Positions 8,611 through 17,680 of a stretch of DNA of 64,000 nt are shown here, in pieces. This DNA is from Candidatus Acetothermia bacterium (GTDB lineage Bacteria > Bipolaricaulota > Bipolaricaulia > Bipolaricaulales > Bipolaricaulaceae), in the NCBI GenBank assembly GCA_024653305.1, contig JANLFW010000001.1, forward strand, positions 93,780 to 157,779, in the 5' to 3' direction. Numbering within the stretch: position 1 is the first letter of the stretch; each line of letters starts with the position of its first letter. Made by a program: the position numbers and the translations under genes. Under the pieces are notes generated by a model. That model was not told the origin of the DNA. It saw nothing but the letters and a program-made list of their open reading frames with translations, and did not search any database.

Positions 8611-9630
8611 GTGAGGAGGATCGTCTTGTCCCTGCTCGTGCTGGGAGCGCTCGGTGCCGCCGCGGGCGCCGAGCAGCTCGTGGTGTACACGTACCGGTCG
8701 TTCGTCAAGTGGGGGCCGGCCGCGGCCATCGAGGAGGCGTTCGAGGCGGCCCATCCGGGCGTAGACCTGGTGTGGGTGGCCCCGGCCGGAGGGGCGGAGA
8801 TGCTCTCCCGTCTCATCGCCGAGCTCGCTTCCGGGGGCAGTGGGGCCGACGTGTTCCTGGGAATCTCGGCGATGGACCTCCCCCGAGCGCTGGCCCATAC
8901 CGTGTTCCGCCCCTACGACCCCGCCCTCATCCCCAACCTCGCCCAGGTGCCTGAGGACCTCCTGTTCGACAGGACCGGCCACGTGGTGCCGTTCGACCAC
9001 GGCTACGTCACGTTCGTGGCAAGCGACGCCCTTCGGGAGGACCTCGTCCCCCGCACGTTCTCGGACCTCCTGCGGCCGGAGCTCAAGGAGAAGATCATCC
9101 TCCAGGACCCGCGCACCTCCACGACCGGGCTCGCGTTCCTCCTGTGGACGGTGGCCCGGTTCGGCGAGGACTGGACCGAGTTCTGGCGGGCGCTCCTCCC
9201 CAACACGCTCACCATCACCAAGGGGTGGTCCGAGGCGTTCGCGATGTTCGAGGCCGGGGAGGCCCCGATCGTGCTCTCCTACTCCACCGATGCCGCCTAC
9301 GCCTATATCACCGCGGGCTCCCTCCGGTACCGCGTCCTGACCCCGGACGGGGAGGCGGCGCGCCTGGTGGAGGGCATGGGCATCGTCCGCACCAGCGAGA
9401 AGGCCGACCTCGCCCATGCGTTCCTCGACCTCGTCCTTTCCCGCGAGGTCCAGGAGCTGATCCCCACCTCCCAGTGGATGTTCCCGGTGAACCGCGAGGC
9501 CACCTTGCCCCCGGACTTCGCCCGGTACGCGGTGCTCCCCGAGGTCCCGGTGTTCCTCGACCCGGCGTACGCGGCCGAGCACCTCGAGGCGTGGCTGGAC
9601 CAGTGGCAACAGGTGCTGGGCACGCCGTGA
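8611..9630 (+). CDS. thiB: Thiamine ABC transporter substrate-binding protein
   Basis: A 339-residue exported solute-binding protein of the TbpA/ThiB type, which would bind thiamine or its phosphates outside the membrane. An N-terminal signal peptide (RRIVLSLLVLGALGAAAGA) precedes LVVYTYRSFVKWGPAAAIE, the usual start of the mature ThiB fold. The GTG at 8611 has a GGAGG site 5-6 bases upstream. Control by the TPP riboswitch just upstream and the immediately following thiP and thiQ genes make the thiamine assignment much stronger than sequence alone would. Its TGA overlaps the GTG of thiP. Confidence 0.9.
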   Translation: MRRIVLSLLVLGALGAAAGAEQLVVYTYRSFVKWGPAAAIEEAFEAAHPGVDLVWVAPAGGAEMLSRLIAELASGGSGADVFLGISAMDLPRALAHTVFRPYDPALIPNLAQVPEDLLFDRTGHVVPFDHGYVTFVASDALREDLVPRTFSDLLRPELKEKIILQDPRTSTTGLAFLLWTVARFGEDWTEFWRALLPNTLTITKGWSEAFAMFEAGEAPIVLSYSTDAAYAYITAGSLRYRVLTPDGEAARLVEGMGIVRTSEKADLAHAFLDLVLSREVQELIPTSQWMFPVNREATLPPDFARYAVLPEVPVFLDPAYAAEHLEAWLDQWQQVLGTP

Positions 9631-11309
9631 GGTGGCGCGGCGGGGCAGGATGGGCGCTCGCCCTCCTGCCCCTCGCCTTCCTCGCCCTCGCGTTCTTCTG
9701 GCCCCTCGCGGACGTGTTGCGGCTCGGCCTCCAGGTGGACGGCCGCTGGACGGGCGACCGCCTTTCCGCGCTCCTCGCCGACCCTTACGTGCGACGGCTC
9801 CTCCTCTTCACCCTCGACCAGGCCCTGCTCTCGGCGGCGGTGAGCCTGGGGCTTGGGTTCCCGCTCGGGTGGCTCCTCACCCGGTATCGGTTCCCAGGGA
9901 AAGGCCTCGTGCGCGCGTTCACCCTGGTTCCGTTCGTGCTGCCCTCGATCACCGTGGCCCTTGGGTTCATCCTGTTCTTCGGCCGCGCCGGCTACCTCAA
10001 CCGGTTTCTCATGGGGGCGTTCGGCCTCGGAGAGCCCCCGATCCGCGTCCTCTACACCCTGTGGGGGATCGTGCTCGCCCACGCGTTCTACAACGCCCCG
10101 GTGGTGGCACGGTTCGTGAACGTGGCCTGGGAGCGGCTGGACCCGACGCTGGTCGAGGCGGCTCGGGTGTTGGGAACTGGGCCCGTCCGGGCGTTTCTGA
10201 CCGTCACCCTGCCGCTATTGCTCCCGGCGGTGCTGTCCGCCCTCGCCCTCGTGTTCGTCCTGTGTTTCCTGTCGTTTTCCATCCCCCTTGCCCTGGGCGG
10301 GGCCCGCTACGCCACGGCCGAAGTCGGGGTTTATCTCTTCGCCCGGGTGTACGTGGACTTCCCGCGGGCGGCGGCGTTGGCGACCCTGATGCTGGGGATC
10401 TCGCTTGCGCTGACGTACCTGTACCTGCGCGGCGGGGGGCTGTTCCAAGCCCGGGCCGGTGGGGTCCGGGGTCAGCCCACGGTCCCGCTTCTGTCCCGCA
10501 ACCGGCCGATCCGGTCCCTGTGGCTCGGGTACCTCTTCCTCGCGGCCCTCGTGTTCCTGGGCCCGATCGCCGCGGTGGTCGCCGACTCGTTCCTCCGGGC
10601 GGCCCCAGGGGCAGGGAGTCCCACCCTGTACTGGTACCGCCTCATCTTCTCCCCGGCCTGGAATCCCTTTCTCGAGTCCTCGCCCGCAGGAAGCGTGGAG
10701 ACGAGCCTCGTCGTCGCCGCCGGGGCCACCGTCCTGGCCCTGGCCCTGGGGGTGGCGGTCAGTTGGACCTTGCACCGGGTCCGATCCCGGGCCCTGGAGA
10801 CCCTGCTCATGGCCCCGCTCGCCGTATCGTCGGTGGTGCTGGGCCTGGCCCTCCTCTTCGCGTTCCGCCGGCCGCCCCTGGCGGCCGTGGGCCGTGGGCC
10901 GTGGGCGATCGTGCTCGCCCATGCCCTGATCGTGTACCCGCTCGTGGTGCGGGCGATCCGCCCGCTCTGGGAGGGCCTCGATCCCAGTTGGGTGGAGGCG
11001 GCGCGGACGCTCGGGGCCCGGCGCCTGGCGGCGTTCTTCACCGTGGAGCTGCCCCTGCTCCGGGGCGGGGTGCTTGCGGCCGGGGCGTTCGCGTTCGCCC
11101 TATCCTTGGGAGAGATGACCGCGGTGGCGATGCTCGCAGGAGCCGGGGTGACGACGATGCCCCTTGCCATTTACCACTTCCTCTCCGCGCGTGAGTTCGG
11201 GGCGGCGTCGGCGATGGCCACGGTGCTCATCGCGGTCACGGCCGCGGCGGCGTGGGCCTGGGACCGGGCCGGGGCACGGTGGCTGGGGAGGGACCATGGC
11301 GGCCGTTGA
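9627..11309 (+). CDS. thiP: Thiamine ABC transporter permease, two-domain
   Basis: A 560-residue inner-membrane permease made of two fused binding-protein-dependent transport domains, as in ThiP and FbpB. Each half carries an EAA loop: [20 protein letters not shown] in the first and [20 protein letters not shown] in the second. About twelve hydrophobic segments are visible. The start is GTG at 9627, whose GTGA overlaps the thiB stop, and the end overlaps thiQ by 14 bases. It would form the thiamine channel with ThiQ as motor. The internal [12 protein letters not shown] segment near the C-terminus is typical of the family. Confidence 0.92.
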   Translation: MRWRGGAGWALALLPLAFLALAFFWPLADVLRLGLQVDGRWTGDRLSALLADPYVRRLLLFTLDQALLSAAVSLGLGFPLGWLLTRYRFPGKGLVRAFTLVPFVLPSITVALGFILFFGRAGYLNRFLMGAFGLGEPPIRVLYTLWGIVLAHAFYNAPVVARFVNVAWERLDPTLVEAARVLGTGPVRAFLTVTLPLLLPAVLSALALVFVLCFLSFSIPLALGGARYATAEVGVYLFARVYVDFPRAAALATLMLGISLALTYLYLRGGGLFQARAGGVRGQPTVPLLSRNRPIRSLWLGYLFLAALVFLGPIAAVVADSFLRAAPGAGSPTLYWYRLIFSPAWNPFLESSPAGSVETSLVVAAGATVLALALGVAVSWTLHRVRSRALETLLMAPLAVSSVVLGLALLFAFRRPPLAAVGRGPWAIVLAHALIVYPLVVRAIRPLWEGLDPSWVEAARTLGARRLAAFFTVELPLLRGGVLAAGAFAFALSLGEMTAVAMLAGAGVTTMPLAIYHFLSAREFGAASAMATVLIAVTAAAAWAWDRAGARWLGRDHGGR

Positions 11310-12315
11310 GGTCCGGGAGCTCGTGAAGCGGTTCGGCCCGGTGGTGGCCGTAGACCGGCTGTCCCTGGCCGTGGGAGACCGGGAGGTCGTGGCCCTCCTT
11401 GGCCCGTCCGGCTGCGGCAAAACCACGGTCCTGCGCGTGATCGCCGGCCTGGAGCGGCCGGACGAGGGGCAAGTGCTCCTCGCCGGCCAAGACGCCACCG
11501 CCTGGCCGCCGGAGGCCCGCGGGGTGGGCCTTGTGTTCCAGAACTACGCCCTGTTTCCTCATCTCTCCGTGGTCGGGAACGTCGCCTACGGCCTCCGGTT
11601 CAAGCGTGGCGTGGACCGGAAGAGGCGGGTACGCGAGCTTTTGGAATTGGTGGGCCTTGCGGGCTACGAGCGGCGCCGGCCCCACGAGCTTTCCGAGGGC
11701 CAGAAGCAGCGCGTGGCCCTGGCGAGGGCTCTGGCCCCGGCGCCGCGGGTGCTCCTCCTCGACGAGCCGCTATCGGCGCTGGACGCGGCGTTGCGCAAGG
11801 AGCTGCGCGGAGAGCTGCGCCGGATCCTAAGCGACCTCGGGATGACCGCGGTGTACGTGACCCACGACCAGGAGGAGGCGCTGGCCCTGGCGGACCGGGT
11901 GGCGGTGATGCGGGCCGGACGCGTGGAGCAGGTGTCCCGGCCGGAAGACCTCTACCGGAGCCCCCGGACCCCGTTCGTGGCGTCGTTCCTGGGGCGGGCC
12001 AACCTGTGGCTGGGGCGGGTGGTGGCGGTGGACGGGGACCGGGCGGCGGTTGAGGTGGCTGGGGAGCGGTTCGCGGCGGTGGGCGAGGAGGTTGCGGCCG
12101 GGGACGAGGTGTATCTCTTCTTCCGCCCGGAGGCGGTTGCGGTGGGCGAAGGGCCGTACGTCGCGGAGGTCGAGCGCGCGGAATACCTCGGCGACCGGTG
12201 GGAGGTCCATGCCCGGTTCCGCGGCCTGCCCCTCGTGGTGCTCGTCCCGGGGCCCCCGGACGCCCACCTCCGGTTCGCCCTTCCCCGGGCGCAGGTCATC
12301 CCGCACCGGCCCTAG
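11296..12315 (+). CDS. thiQ: Thiamine ABC transporter ATPase
   Basis: A 339-residue ABC ATPase driving ThiBP. Walker A GPSGCGKT near residue 36, Q-loop [10 protein letters not shown], signature [16 protein letters not shown] (LSEGQ instead of LSGGQ), Walker [13 protein letters not shown] and the switch His in VTHDQEEAL are all present. Beyond the nucleotide-binding domain there is a C-terminal TOBE-like regulatory domain (~245-339), so it is longer than enteric ThiQ (~230 residues) and closer in shape to FbpC/PotA. It is the last gene of the riboswitch-controlled operon; about 150 bases without a gene follow. Confidence 0.9.
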   Translation: MAAVEVRELVKRFGPVVAVDRLSLAVGDREVVALLGPSGCGKTTVLRVIAGLERPDEGQVLLAGQDATAWPPEARGVGLVFQNYALFPHLSVVGNVAYGLRFKRGVDRKRRVRELLELVGLAGYERRRPHELSEGQKQRVALARALAPAPRVLLLDEPLSALDAALRKELRGELRRILSDLGMTAVYVTHDQEEALALADRVAVMRAGRVEQVSRPEDLYRSPRTPFVASFLGRANLWLGRVVAVDGDRAAVEVAGERFAAVGEEVAAGDEVYLFFRPEAVAVGEGPYVAEVERAEYLGDRWEVHARFRGLPLVVLVPGPPDAHLRFALPRAQVIPHRP

Positions 12316-12464
12316 CGAAGGGCCCTGTTCTGGACGACGCGGCCCGGTCCTCGTCTCCGCAGAGAGCGAGAGGCATCAAGTGGGAGAAGTACGAAGACGC
12401 AAGCCGGAGGACCTGCGGGCCAGCCCCGGCTTGCAGGAGTGGGCTTGGCGCCCCCGTCCGGTCA

Positions 12465-13622
12465 CTACTTCAGGGCCTCCTCGAGGGCGAACGCGCGGTA
12501 GGGGGAAAGCGCGTCCAGGATCTCCCGGTCTTCCGCGGTCACGCTATCGGCCACCATCCGGGCCAGAAGCTCGCCCAACCCCGGCCCAAGCATCACCCCC
12601 TGCCCGCACATCCCGATCGCCAGGAGGTACCCGTCCACCTCGCGGGCCCAGCCCACGAGCGGGGAGCCGTCCGGGGTCATCGGGTACAGGCCCCGCCACG
12701 TCCGCCGTACCCGCAGGTTGGCGAGCCTCGGCATGAGCTCGATCATGCGCCGCGCCACCATCGGCAGGAACGTGCTCGTCTCCCGCCGGTCCTCACCCCA
12801 GATCGGCGGCTGGGGGGTGATGCAGAACGCGAGCTGACCGGATGCGAGCTGGTGGAAGTAGTGGTTGGCCGACCCCGGCGCGGGGCGGATGTCCACCACC
12901 ATCGGGTCGAGGAAATGGGCCACCGGCTCGGTGATCCCGGCCTCATGGGAATCGGGGCTCACGGGGTGGTCCAGCCCCAGGAGCGCCCCCACCTCCCGGG
13001 CCCACGGGCCGGCGGCGTTCACCACCACGTCCGCCCCGTATTCGCCCTTGTCCGTACGGACCGCGCGCACCCGCCCTCCCCGGACCTCGATCCCGGTCAC
13101 CCGCTCGCCGAACCGGAACGTGGCCCCGCACCGCACGGCCTGGTCGTAGAACGCATGGGCAGCAAGGAGCGGGGAGCAGTGGCCATCGTTGGGGGCATAG
13201 GTCCCGCCGCGGAGGCCCCGCGGGTTGAGGTCCGGTACGATCTTGAGGAGCTCCCGTGCGTCGTACCAGTCGATGGAAAGGCCGTAGGCACGTTGGACCA
13301 CGAGGAGGTCCCTGAGGGTCTTCTCCTCGCGGGGGGCGTAGGCGACGAACACGTACCCCCCGCTCTTCCACTCGATGTCGTGGCCGTAGGCTTCTTGCCA
13401 CGTGGACATGATCTCGATCGTGCGCAAGGATAGGCGGATCTTGGCCGGGTCGGAGTGGGTGGCCCGCACCCCGCCGATCGCCGCCTTGTTCGAACCCTGG
13501 CCCACGCTCGGGAACCGGTCGAGCACGAGGACCTCGACCCCGGCACGGGCCATCGCCCACGCCGCCGGGGTGCCCACGCTCCCGGCCCCGATGATCACCA
13601 CGTCGTAGTGAGCCCTACCCAT
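12465..13622 (-). CDS. FAD-dependent amine/amino-acid dehydrogenase, small subunit (DAO family)
   Basis: A 385-residue D-amino-acid-oxidase-fold flavoprotein. The N-terminal dinucleotide fold reads DVVIIGAGSVGTPAAWAMAR, and the second FAD contact lies in GLYPMTPDGSPLVGWAREVDG followed by GMCGQGVMLGPGLGELLA. Relatives are sarcosine oxidase beta, HcnC and the beta subunit of archaeal dye-linked L-proline dehydrogenase. It overlaps the larger Fe-S/FAD subunit gene upstream by 8 bases, the SoxAB/HcnBC/PDH1 arrangement. It probably oxidises a secondary amine or imino acid (proline, sarcosine, glycine or opine). The substrate cannot be fixed from sequence. No oxidase partner is nearby, so electrons probably pass through the partner's iron-sulfur centres. 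Confidence 0.85.
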   Translation of the reverse strand: MGRAHYDVVIIGAGSVGTPAAWAMARAGVEVLVLDRFPSVGQGSNKAAIGGVRATHSDPAKIRLSLRTIEIMSTWQEAYGHDIEWKSGGYVFVAYAPREEKTLRDLLVVQRAYGLSIDWYDARELLKIVPDLNPRGLRGGTYAPNDGHCSPLLAAHAFYDQAVRCGATFRFGERVTGIEVRGGRVRAVRTDKGEYGADVVVNAAGPWAREVGALLGLDHPVSPDSHEAGITEPVAHFLDPMVVDIRPAPGSANHYFHQLASGQLAFCITPQPPIWGEDRRETSTFLPMVARRMIELMPRLANLRVRRTWRGLYPMTPDGSPLVGWAREVDGYLLAIGMCGQGVMLGPGLGELLARMVADSVTAEDREILDALSPYRAFALEEALK

Positions 13623-15714
13623 CGCGCTCCTGCCTCACCCCGGCGAACACGCCCAGCGGGACCTCGATGAACAGGGGGCGCGGGACGTAGTCGGTTACTT
13701 CTTCTTCCGGGACCCCCTCTTCCCGGAACAGGCGCTTGATGAGGGGGCCGCAGGTCTTCCCGCCGCAGGCGCCCATCCCGGCCCGGCTGATCGCCTTGAT
13801 CTCGTTCATGTCCCGGCACCCGTTGCGGATGAGCTCCCGGACCTCCCCGGCGGTGACCCGCTCGCAGCGGCACACGATCTGGTCGTCGGGGAGGCGCCCG
13901 ATGGCCTCGGGGAGCGGCTCCGCAGCCCACGGCACCTGGACCCGCACCCCGGCGATGCCCTTGGCGATCGCCTTGGGGGCTCGAACCTTGAGGAGCACCG
14001 TGCGGTCGTTGCGGGGGATCGCCCGGACCTCGACCACCTCAACCTCCCCTAAGGCCGCCCCGCCCACGTCGACCACGGTCACCACGTCCCCGACCTGGAC
14101 CCGGTCCTGGGCGAACTCGAACGGGATGGTGACGGTGGGCATCTCCGGATCCTTCCTGAAATCCACAAGGGTGATCGCCAGGCCCGGGCAGATCACGACG
14201 CACCGCTCACAGCCGATGCAGCTCTTTCCGAGGTTGGGCCCGAGGAACTCTGGGACCTTGCGGATGTCGCCCGGGTCGATGTGGATGAGCCCCTGCGGGC
14301 ACACCGAAGCGCACGGGTTGCACGGGATCTCCTCCACGCAGTGGAACACGGGGAACACCCCGTCCTCCTGCGGCGGGGGCGTGGGCGGGATACGATCTCC
14401 TGGCCTCGACTTGAGGACCTCGGCCATCCGGACCCAGTCCTCGGGGACTTCGGCAGTCTCAGCTCCCAAAGCCCGGGCGATCCTGAGGCCCGCGATCTTC
14501 CCGGAGAAGATGGCCGCCGACGCCTCGGCGATCTCCGCGGCGTCCCCGGCGGCGAAGGCAGGCATCCCGAACGCGAGGGCCTTCCGGTAGAAGTAGAACT
14601 CGTCCACCGGATCGAGGCCCACCGCCACAAGCACGGTGTCACAGGCAAACGAGCGCTCCGTCCCCGGGATGGGGCGGAACGCCTCGTCCACCCGGGCGAT
14701 GGTCACCGACTCCACATGGTCCCGGCCGTTCGCGGAGACGATGGTGTGCGAGGTGTAGATGGGCACGCCCAGCCGGGCCAGCTTGTCCCGGTGGACCTTG
14801 TACCCACCGCACTCGGGCAGCGCCTCCACCAGGCCCACAACCTCGATCCCGGCCTGGAGGGCGTGGTAGCCCGCGATCAGCCCTACGTTTCCCCCGCCCA
14901 CGATGAACAGGCGCTCCGCAGCCCTTACCAGGTCCCGATTCACCAGGGTCTGGAACGCCCCGGCCCCGTACACGCCGGGAAGGGTGTTCCCCTTGAACAC
15001 GAGCGACCTCTCCCGCGCCCCGGCCGCCACCAGGAGCACGTCGGGGGCGACGAGCACGTACTCGTGCCCCTCGCGCAGGATGCCGACCTTGCGGTCGCTG
15101 AACACGGCCAGGGCCGTGGAATTGAGCCACACCTCCACAGATGGGCAGGCCCGCACCTCGCGCTCGAGCCGTTCGGCGATGTCGATGCCCCGCGTCCCGG
15201 CGTAGACGGCGTCGATCGACCCGAAGAACCGGTGGGTCTGGAGGACGAGCTTCCCCCCGAGGCGGTGCTTGTCGTCCACGAGGAGGGCATTGATCCCCCG
15301 CTTCCCGAGCTCAATGGCCGCGGACATCCCGGCTGGGCCGCCGCCGATGATCAGGACCGGGACGGCGATCGTCGCGATCTCCCGCATCGGCGGGGGCGCG
15401 TCCACCTTGGGCAAGGCCGGAAGTCCCCCCATCGGCTCCACCCGCATCCCCGGCCGGACGAGGGTCATGCACGCCTTGACCGGCTTCCCATCCGCGATCA
15501 CCAGGCACTGGGCGCATTGGCCGTTGGCGCAGAAGATCCCCTGGGGCGCGCCGTCCTTGGGGTGGTGACCGAAGATCCGCACCCCGCCCGCGTAAAGCGC
15601 GGCGGCGATCGTCTCCCCGGGGTACCCCTGCATCGTCTGGCCAGCGAACGCGAACGTGAACGGCTCCCCCCGCTCGACGGGGAGGATCGGATGTGCCTCA
15701 ATCCGCATCGCCAT
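13615..15714 (-). CDS. FAD/NAD(P) and iron-sulfur dehydrogenase, large fused subunit
   Basis: A 699-residue multi-domain redox protein. In order: a SoxA-type [2Fe-2S] domain (Cys 62, 67, 70, 82), an FAD/NAD(P) reductase core with LIIGGGPAGM near 121 and a second Rossmann motif FIVGGGNVGLIAG, a two-cluster ferredoxin domain (CNPCASVCP near 460 and CIGCERCVVICP near 500), a linker barrel, and a BFD-like [2Fe-2S] domain (CRCERV near 615, CGGKTC near 655). In archaeal proline dehydrogenase and in HcnAB these parts are spread over separate alpha, gamma and delta subunits; here they are one chain. The start at 15714 lacks a strong ribosome site; ATG 15708 is the alternative. Confidence 0.85.
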   Translation of the reverse strand: MAMRIEAHPILPVERGEPFTFAFAGQTMQGYPGETIAAALYAGGVRIFGHHPKDGAPQGIFCANGQCAQCLVIADGKPVKACMTLVRPGMRVEPMGGLPALPKVDAPPPMREIATIAVPVLIIGGGPAGMSAAIELGKRGINALLVDDKHRLGGKLVLQTHRFFGSIDAVYAGTRGIDIAERLEREVRACPSVEVWLNSTALAVFSDRKVGILREGHEYVLVAPDVLLVAAGARERSLVFKGNTLPGVYGAGAFQTLVNRDLVRAAERLFIVGGGNVGLIAGYHALQAGIEVVGLVEALPECGGYKVHRDKLARLGVPIYTSHTIVSANGRDHVESVTIARVDEAFRPIPGTERSFACDTVLVAVGLDPVDEFYFYRKALAFGMPAFAAGDAAEIAEASAAIFSGKIAGLRIARALGAETAEVPEDWVRMAEVLKSRPGDRIPPTPPPQEDGVFPVFHCVEEIPCNPCASVCPQGLIHIDPGDIRKVPEFLGPNLGKSCIGCERCVVICPGLAITLVDFRKDPEMPTVTIPFEFAQDRVQVGDVVTVVDVGGAALGEVEVVEVRAIPRNDRTVLLKVRAPKAIAKGIAGVRVQVPWAAEPLPEAIGRLPDDQIVCRCERVTAGEVRELIRNGCRDMNEIKAISRAGMGACGGKTCGPLIKRLFREEGVPEEEVTDYVPRPLFIEVPLGVFAGVRQERDG

Positions 15715-15864
15715 CACCCATGGCGGTCGAGTTCCTGGGGGGGTGGACGGGCATTCCCCTCCAACTTCGACCCGCCCCGCGGGCGAACCCGGGGAGCGCC
15801 GCAGGGGGTGCGGCGGGACAAGCTGACACGGCGAGCGCGGTTCGCATCCGCGGACCCGTTGGCA

Positions 15865-15900
15865 CAAGGCGATTGTACCGGGGGGTCTCGCCCGTGTCAT
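15865..15900 (-). promoter_or_regulatory. Promoter of the amine dehydrogenase pair
   Basis: Minus-strand ATGACA (15900-15895), 17-bp spacer, TACAAT (15877-15872). The predicted transcript has a GC-rich leader of ~150 nt before the coding start at 15714. That leader can fold (for example GCCGCACCCCCTGCGGC), but I recognise no known riboswitch in it. Confidence 0.6.
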
Positions 15901-15989
15901 GCCGGGGGAAACGGCGTGGCCGAGAGCCGAGCCACGGCCGTGCCAGCAGGAGCCGCAGGGCAAGGGAGAGGAGCCCGCCCAACGATGCG

Positions 15990-16454
15990 CTCAGGATCGG
16001 GATGGTGGAACCGAGAACTGGGCCCATGCGTGTGCCCTACGTCCAACTGGCCTGCGCCGGGTTCGACCCGGATCCGCGCCGCCCTCCCTCCCGGGATGCG
16101 CACCGTCACTTCCCCGGACCCGCCGACGAGGGTCGCTTGCAGTCGGCCGCGCGCGGGCAGGGTGACCGTCGCCGTCCCGTCCCCGGCCCGCACGATGAGC
16201 TCGGTCAGGTTCAGGCCGAAGAGATACGGAGGGAAGGCCGGGGCGACGTTCGGTGACGAGCGTGAAGCGGATCATGTCTCCGAGCTGGACTAAGTTCCAC
16301 TTCACCTGGTCGTGCCAAGCGATGGTCAGGGTGCCGGCGACGAACAGGGCGGGATCAGGGGCGGCGCGGACGAGGACCGTGCCCACGTGCCCCACACGTC
16401 CCACGGGACAAGGCCGACGAGGGCGTCGGACCGGCTACGGTACAGTTTCGCCAT
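15990..16454 (-). pseudogene. Decayed PspC/LiaF-like toastrack protein gene
   Basis: Fragments of one membrane-stress type protein occur in three different minus-strand frames. An ATG at 16454 opens MAKLYRSRSDALVGLV, which resembles the start of PspC domains. A second frame then gives PDPALFVAGTLTIAWHD. A third gives LFGLNLTELIVRAG and TATVTLPARGRLQATLVGG then GEVTVRIPGGRAARIRV, the beta-repeat pattern of toastrack (LiaF/DUF4097-like) domains. At least two frameshifts plus the loss of most of the PspC membrane part make it non-functional. It fills most of the otherwise geneless stretch 15.7-16.6 kb. Confidence 0.45.
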
Positions 16455-16577
16455 GGACACCCGTTGTGAATCGGCCGATGGCCGTGCTAACCCAATTCAG
16501 TGTACCACCTGAAGTCGAGCAGGGCACATGGGCGACCTAGGACCACCGGACATGAAGGCGGTAGACTTGGCTCAACA

Positions 16578-17321
16578 ATGGCGACGGTGGACACGCTTTC
16601 GGACCCGGCAGCGGTCCTATGCGTTCTCTTTCTGGTGGCCGCCATCCTGTCCTTCCGCCGGCTGGGGTGGCTGGGCCGGGGGTTGTTCATGGTGGGACTA
16701 GCCGCGTTGTATTTCCTGAGCACGCCAGTCGGGGCCGACCTGCTCCTGCGGCCGCTGGAGACCCGGTATCCACCGCTCTTCTCCGCGCCGAACGCGGACG
16801 TGGCGGCGATCGTCGTCCTCACCGGTGGCGAGGGGTGGGACGGAGGACGGCCGATCACCAGCGCCCTGTCCAGTTCGTCCACCGACCGACTGGTGGAGGC
16901 GATCCGGGTGTGGCGGATGCTGGGGGAGGGTGTACCGATCCTGTTCGTGGGCGGGATCGGGGAGCCGGGAGGGCACGCGGAGGCCCCGCTCATGGCCCAA
17001 GCGGCGATCGCCCTGGGCGTCCCCCAGGAGGCGCTGTCGTGGGAGGCGGCGTCCCGCAACACCTACGAGAACGCCCTGGCGGTGCGGGAAATGCTGGGGG
17101 ATCATCGGTTCGTGCTCGTGACCTCGGCCGTGCACATGCCCCGGGCAATGGCGGTGTTCCAGAAGCTCGAGATGGACCCGATCCCCGCCCCCGGCGGCTA
17201 CGGGACCCGCACCGGCCGCGACGCCTGGGACTACGTGCCCCACAGCCAAAGCCTCTGGTATTCCGCCCGGGCGATCCGCGAGCACCTGGCCTTCCTGTGG
17301 TACCGCCTCCGCTACCGCTGA
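16578..17321 (+). CDS. YdcF/DUF218 family membrane-anchored protein
   Basis: A 247-residue protein with two N-terminal membrane helices (VLCVLFLVAAILSF and FMVGLAALYFLSTPVG) and a DUF218 domain. Diagnostic motifs are AAIVVLTGGEGWDGG, the acidic-basic SRNTYENALAVREM near the middle, and VTSAVHMPRAMAVFQKL. This family (YdcF, SanA, ElyC) is linked to cell-envelope metabolism and polyprenyl carriers, but the biochemical reaction is not established. The ATG at 16578 was chosen because the membrane helix follows directly; no clear ribosome site precedes it, and a TAGACT hexamer lies 10 bases upstream. Confidence 0.85.
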   Translation: MATVDTLSDPAAVLCVLFLVAAILSFRRLGWLGRGLFMVGLAALYFLSTPVGADLLLRPLETRYPPLFSAPNADVAAIVVLTGGEGWDGGRPITSALSSSSTDRLVEAIRVWRMLGEGVPILFVGGIGEPGGHAEAPLMAQAAIALGVPQEALSWEAASRNTYENALAVREMLGDHRFVLVTSAVHMPRAMAVFQKLEMDPIPAPGGYGTRTGRDAWDYVPHSQSLWYSARAIREHLAFLWYRLRYR

Positions 17322-17327
17322 CCGCCG

Positions 17328-17356
17328 TTGTAGCCGCTGGAAAAGACCGGTAGAAT
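17328..17356 (+). promoter_or_regulatory. Promoter of hypCDE
   Basis: TTGTAG (17328-17333), a 17-bp spacer and TAGAAT (17351-17356), starting 7 bases after the preceding gene. The predicted start near 17363 leaves a leader of only ~13 nt before the HypC ATG. Confidence 0.7.
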
Positions 17357-17375
17357 GGGTAGGGTGACCTCGTTC

Positions 17376-17609
17376 ATGTGCCTTGCCGTGCCAACCCGGG
17401 TGGTGGCGGTGAACGGAAACCTGGCCACTGTGAACGTCCAGGGGGTCCACGCTCAGGCCCGGCTGGACGCGCTGGGGGAGCCGGTGGCCGTCGGGGATTA
17501 CCTCCTCGTCCACGCCGGGTTCGCCATCCGCCGCCTCGACCCGGAGGATGCGCGGGAGACCCTGCGCTTGTTCGACGAGATCTTCGCCCTCCAAGCCGAG
17601 GATGGCTGA
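17376..17609 (+). CDS. hypC: Hydrogenase maturation chaperone HypC
   Basis: A 77-residue HypC/HupF protein. It begins MCLAVPTRVV with the essential Cys at position 2, which is why the ATG at 17376 is chosen over an in-frame start 7 codons upstream. HypC carries the Fe(CN)2CO unit with HypD and delivers it to the large subunit of [NiFe] hydrogenase. It is the first gene of the hypC-hypD-hypE operon. No hydrogenase structural genes or hypA, hypB, hypF lie in this window, so these must be elsewhere if the pathway is complete. Confidence 0.95.
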   Translation: MCLAVPTRVVAVNGNLATVNVQGVHAQARLDALGEPVAVGDYLLVHAGFAIRRLDPEDARETLRLFDEIFALQAEDG

Positions 17610-17680
17610 ACGGGTCGCCCTCCCCCGGGGAGGAGGAAAAGACTCCGCCCTTCTCCACAAGGGGGCATCGGGAGGTCGGT

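Noticed and set aside
8493-8954. Leader frame downstream of the TPP riboswitch as a real protein gene
   Set aside because: The second half is a shifted shadow of thiB and the product is not protein-like. I kept only the start region as a regulatory observation.
9632-11194. A 520-codon plus-strand frame inside thiP
   Set aside because: Pro/Arg/Gly-rich shadow of thiP with no recognisable motif, while the thiP frame carries both EAA loops.
12316-12464. A gene or riboswitch in the thiQ to amine-dehydrogenase gap
   Set aside because: The 149 bases show no start with coding bias, no recognised RNA motif and no clear terminator.
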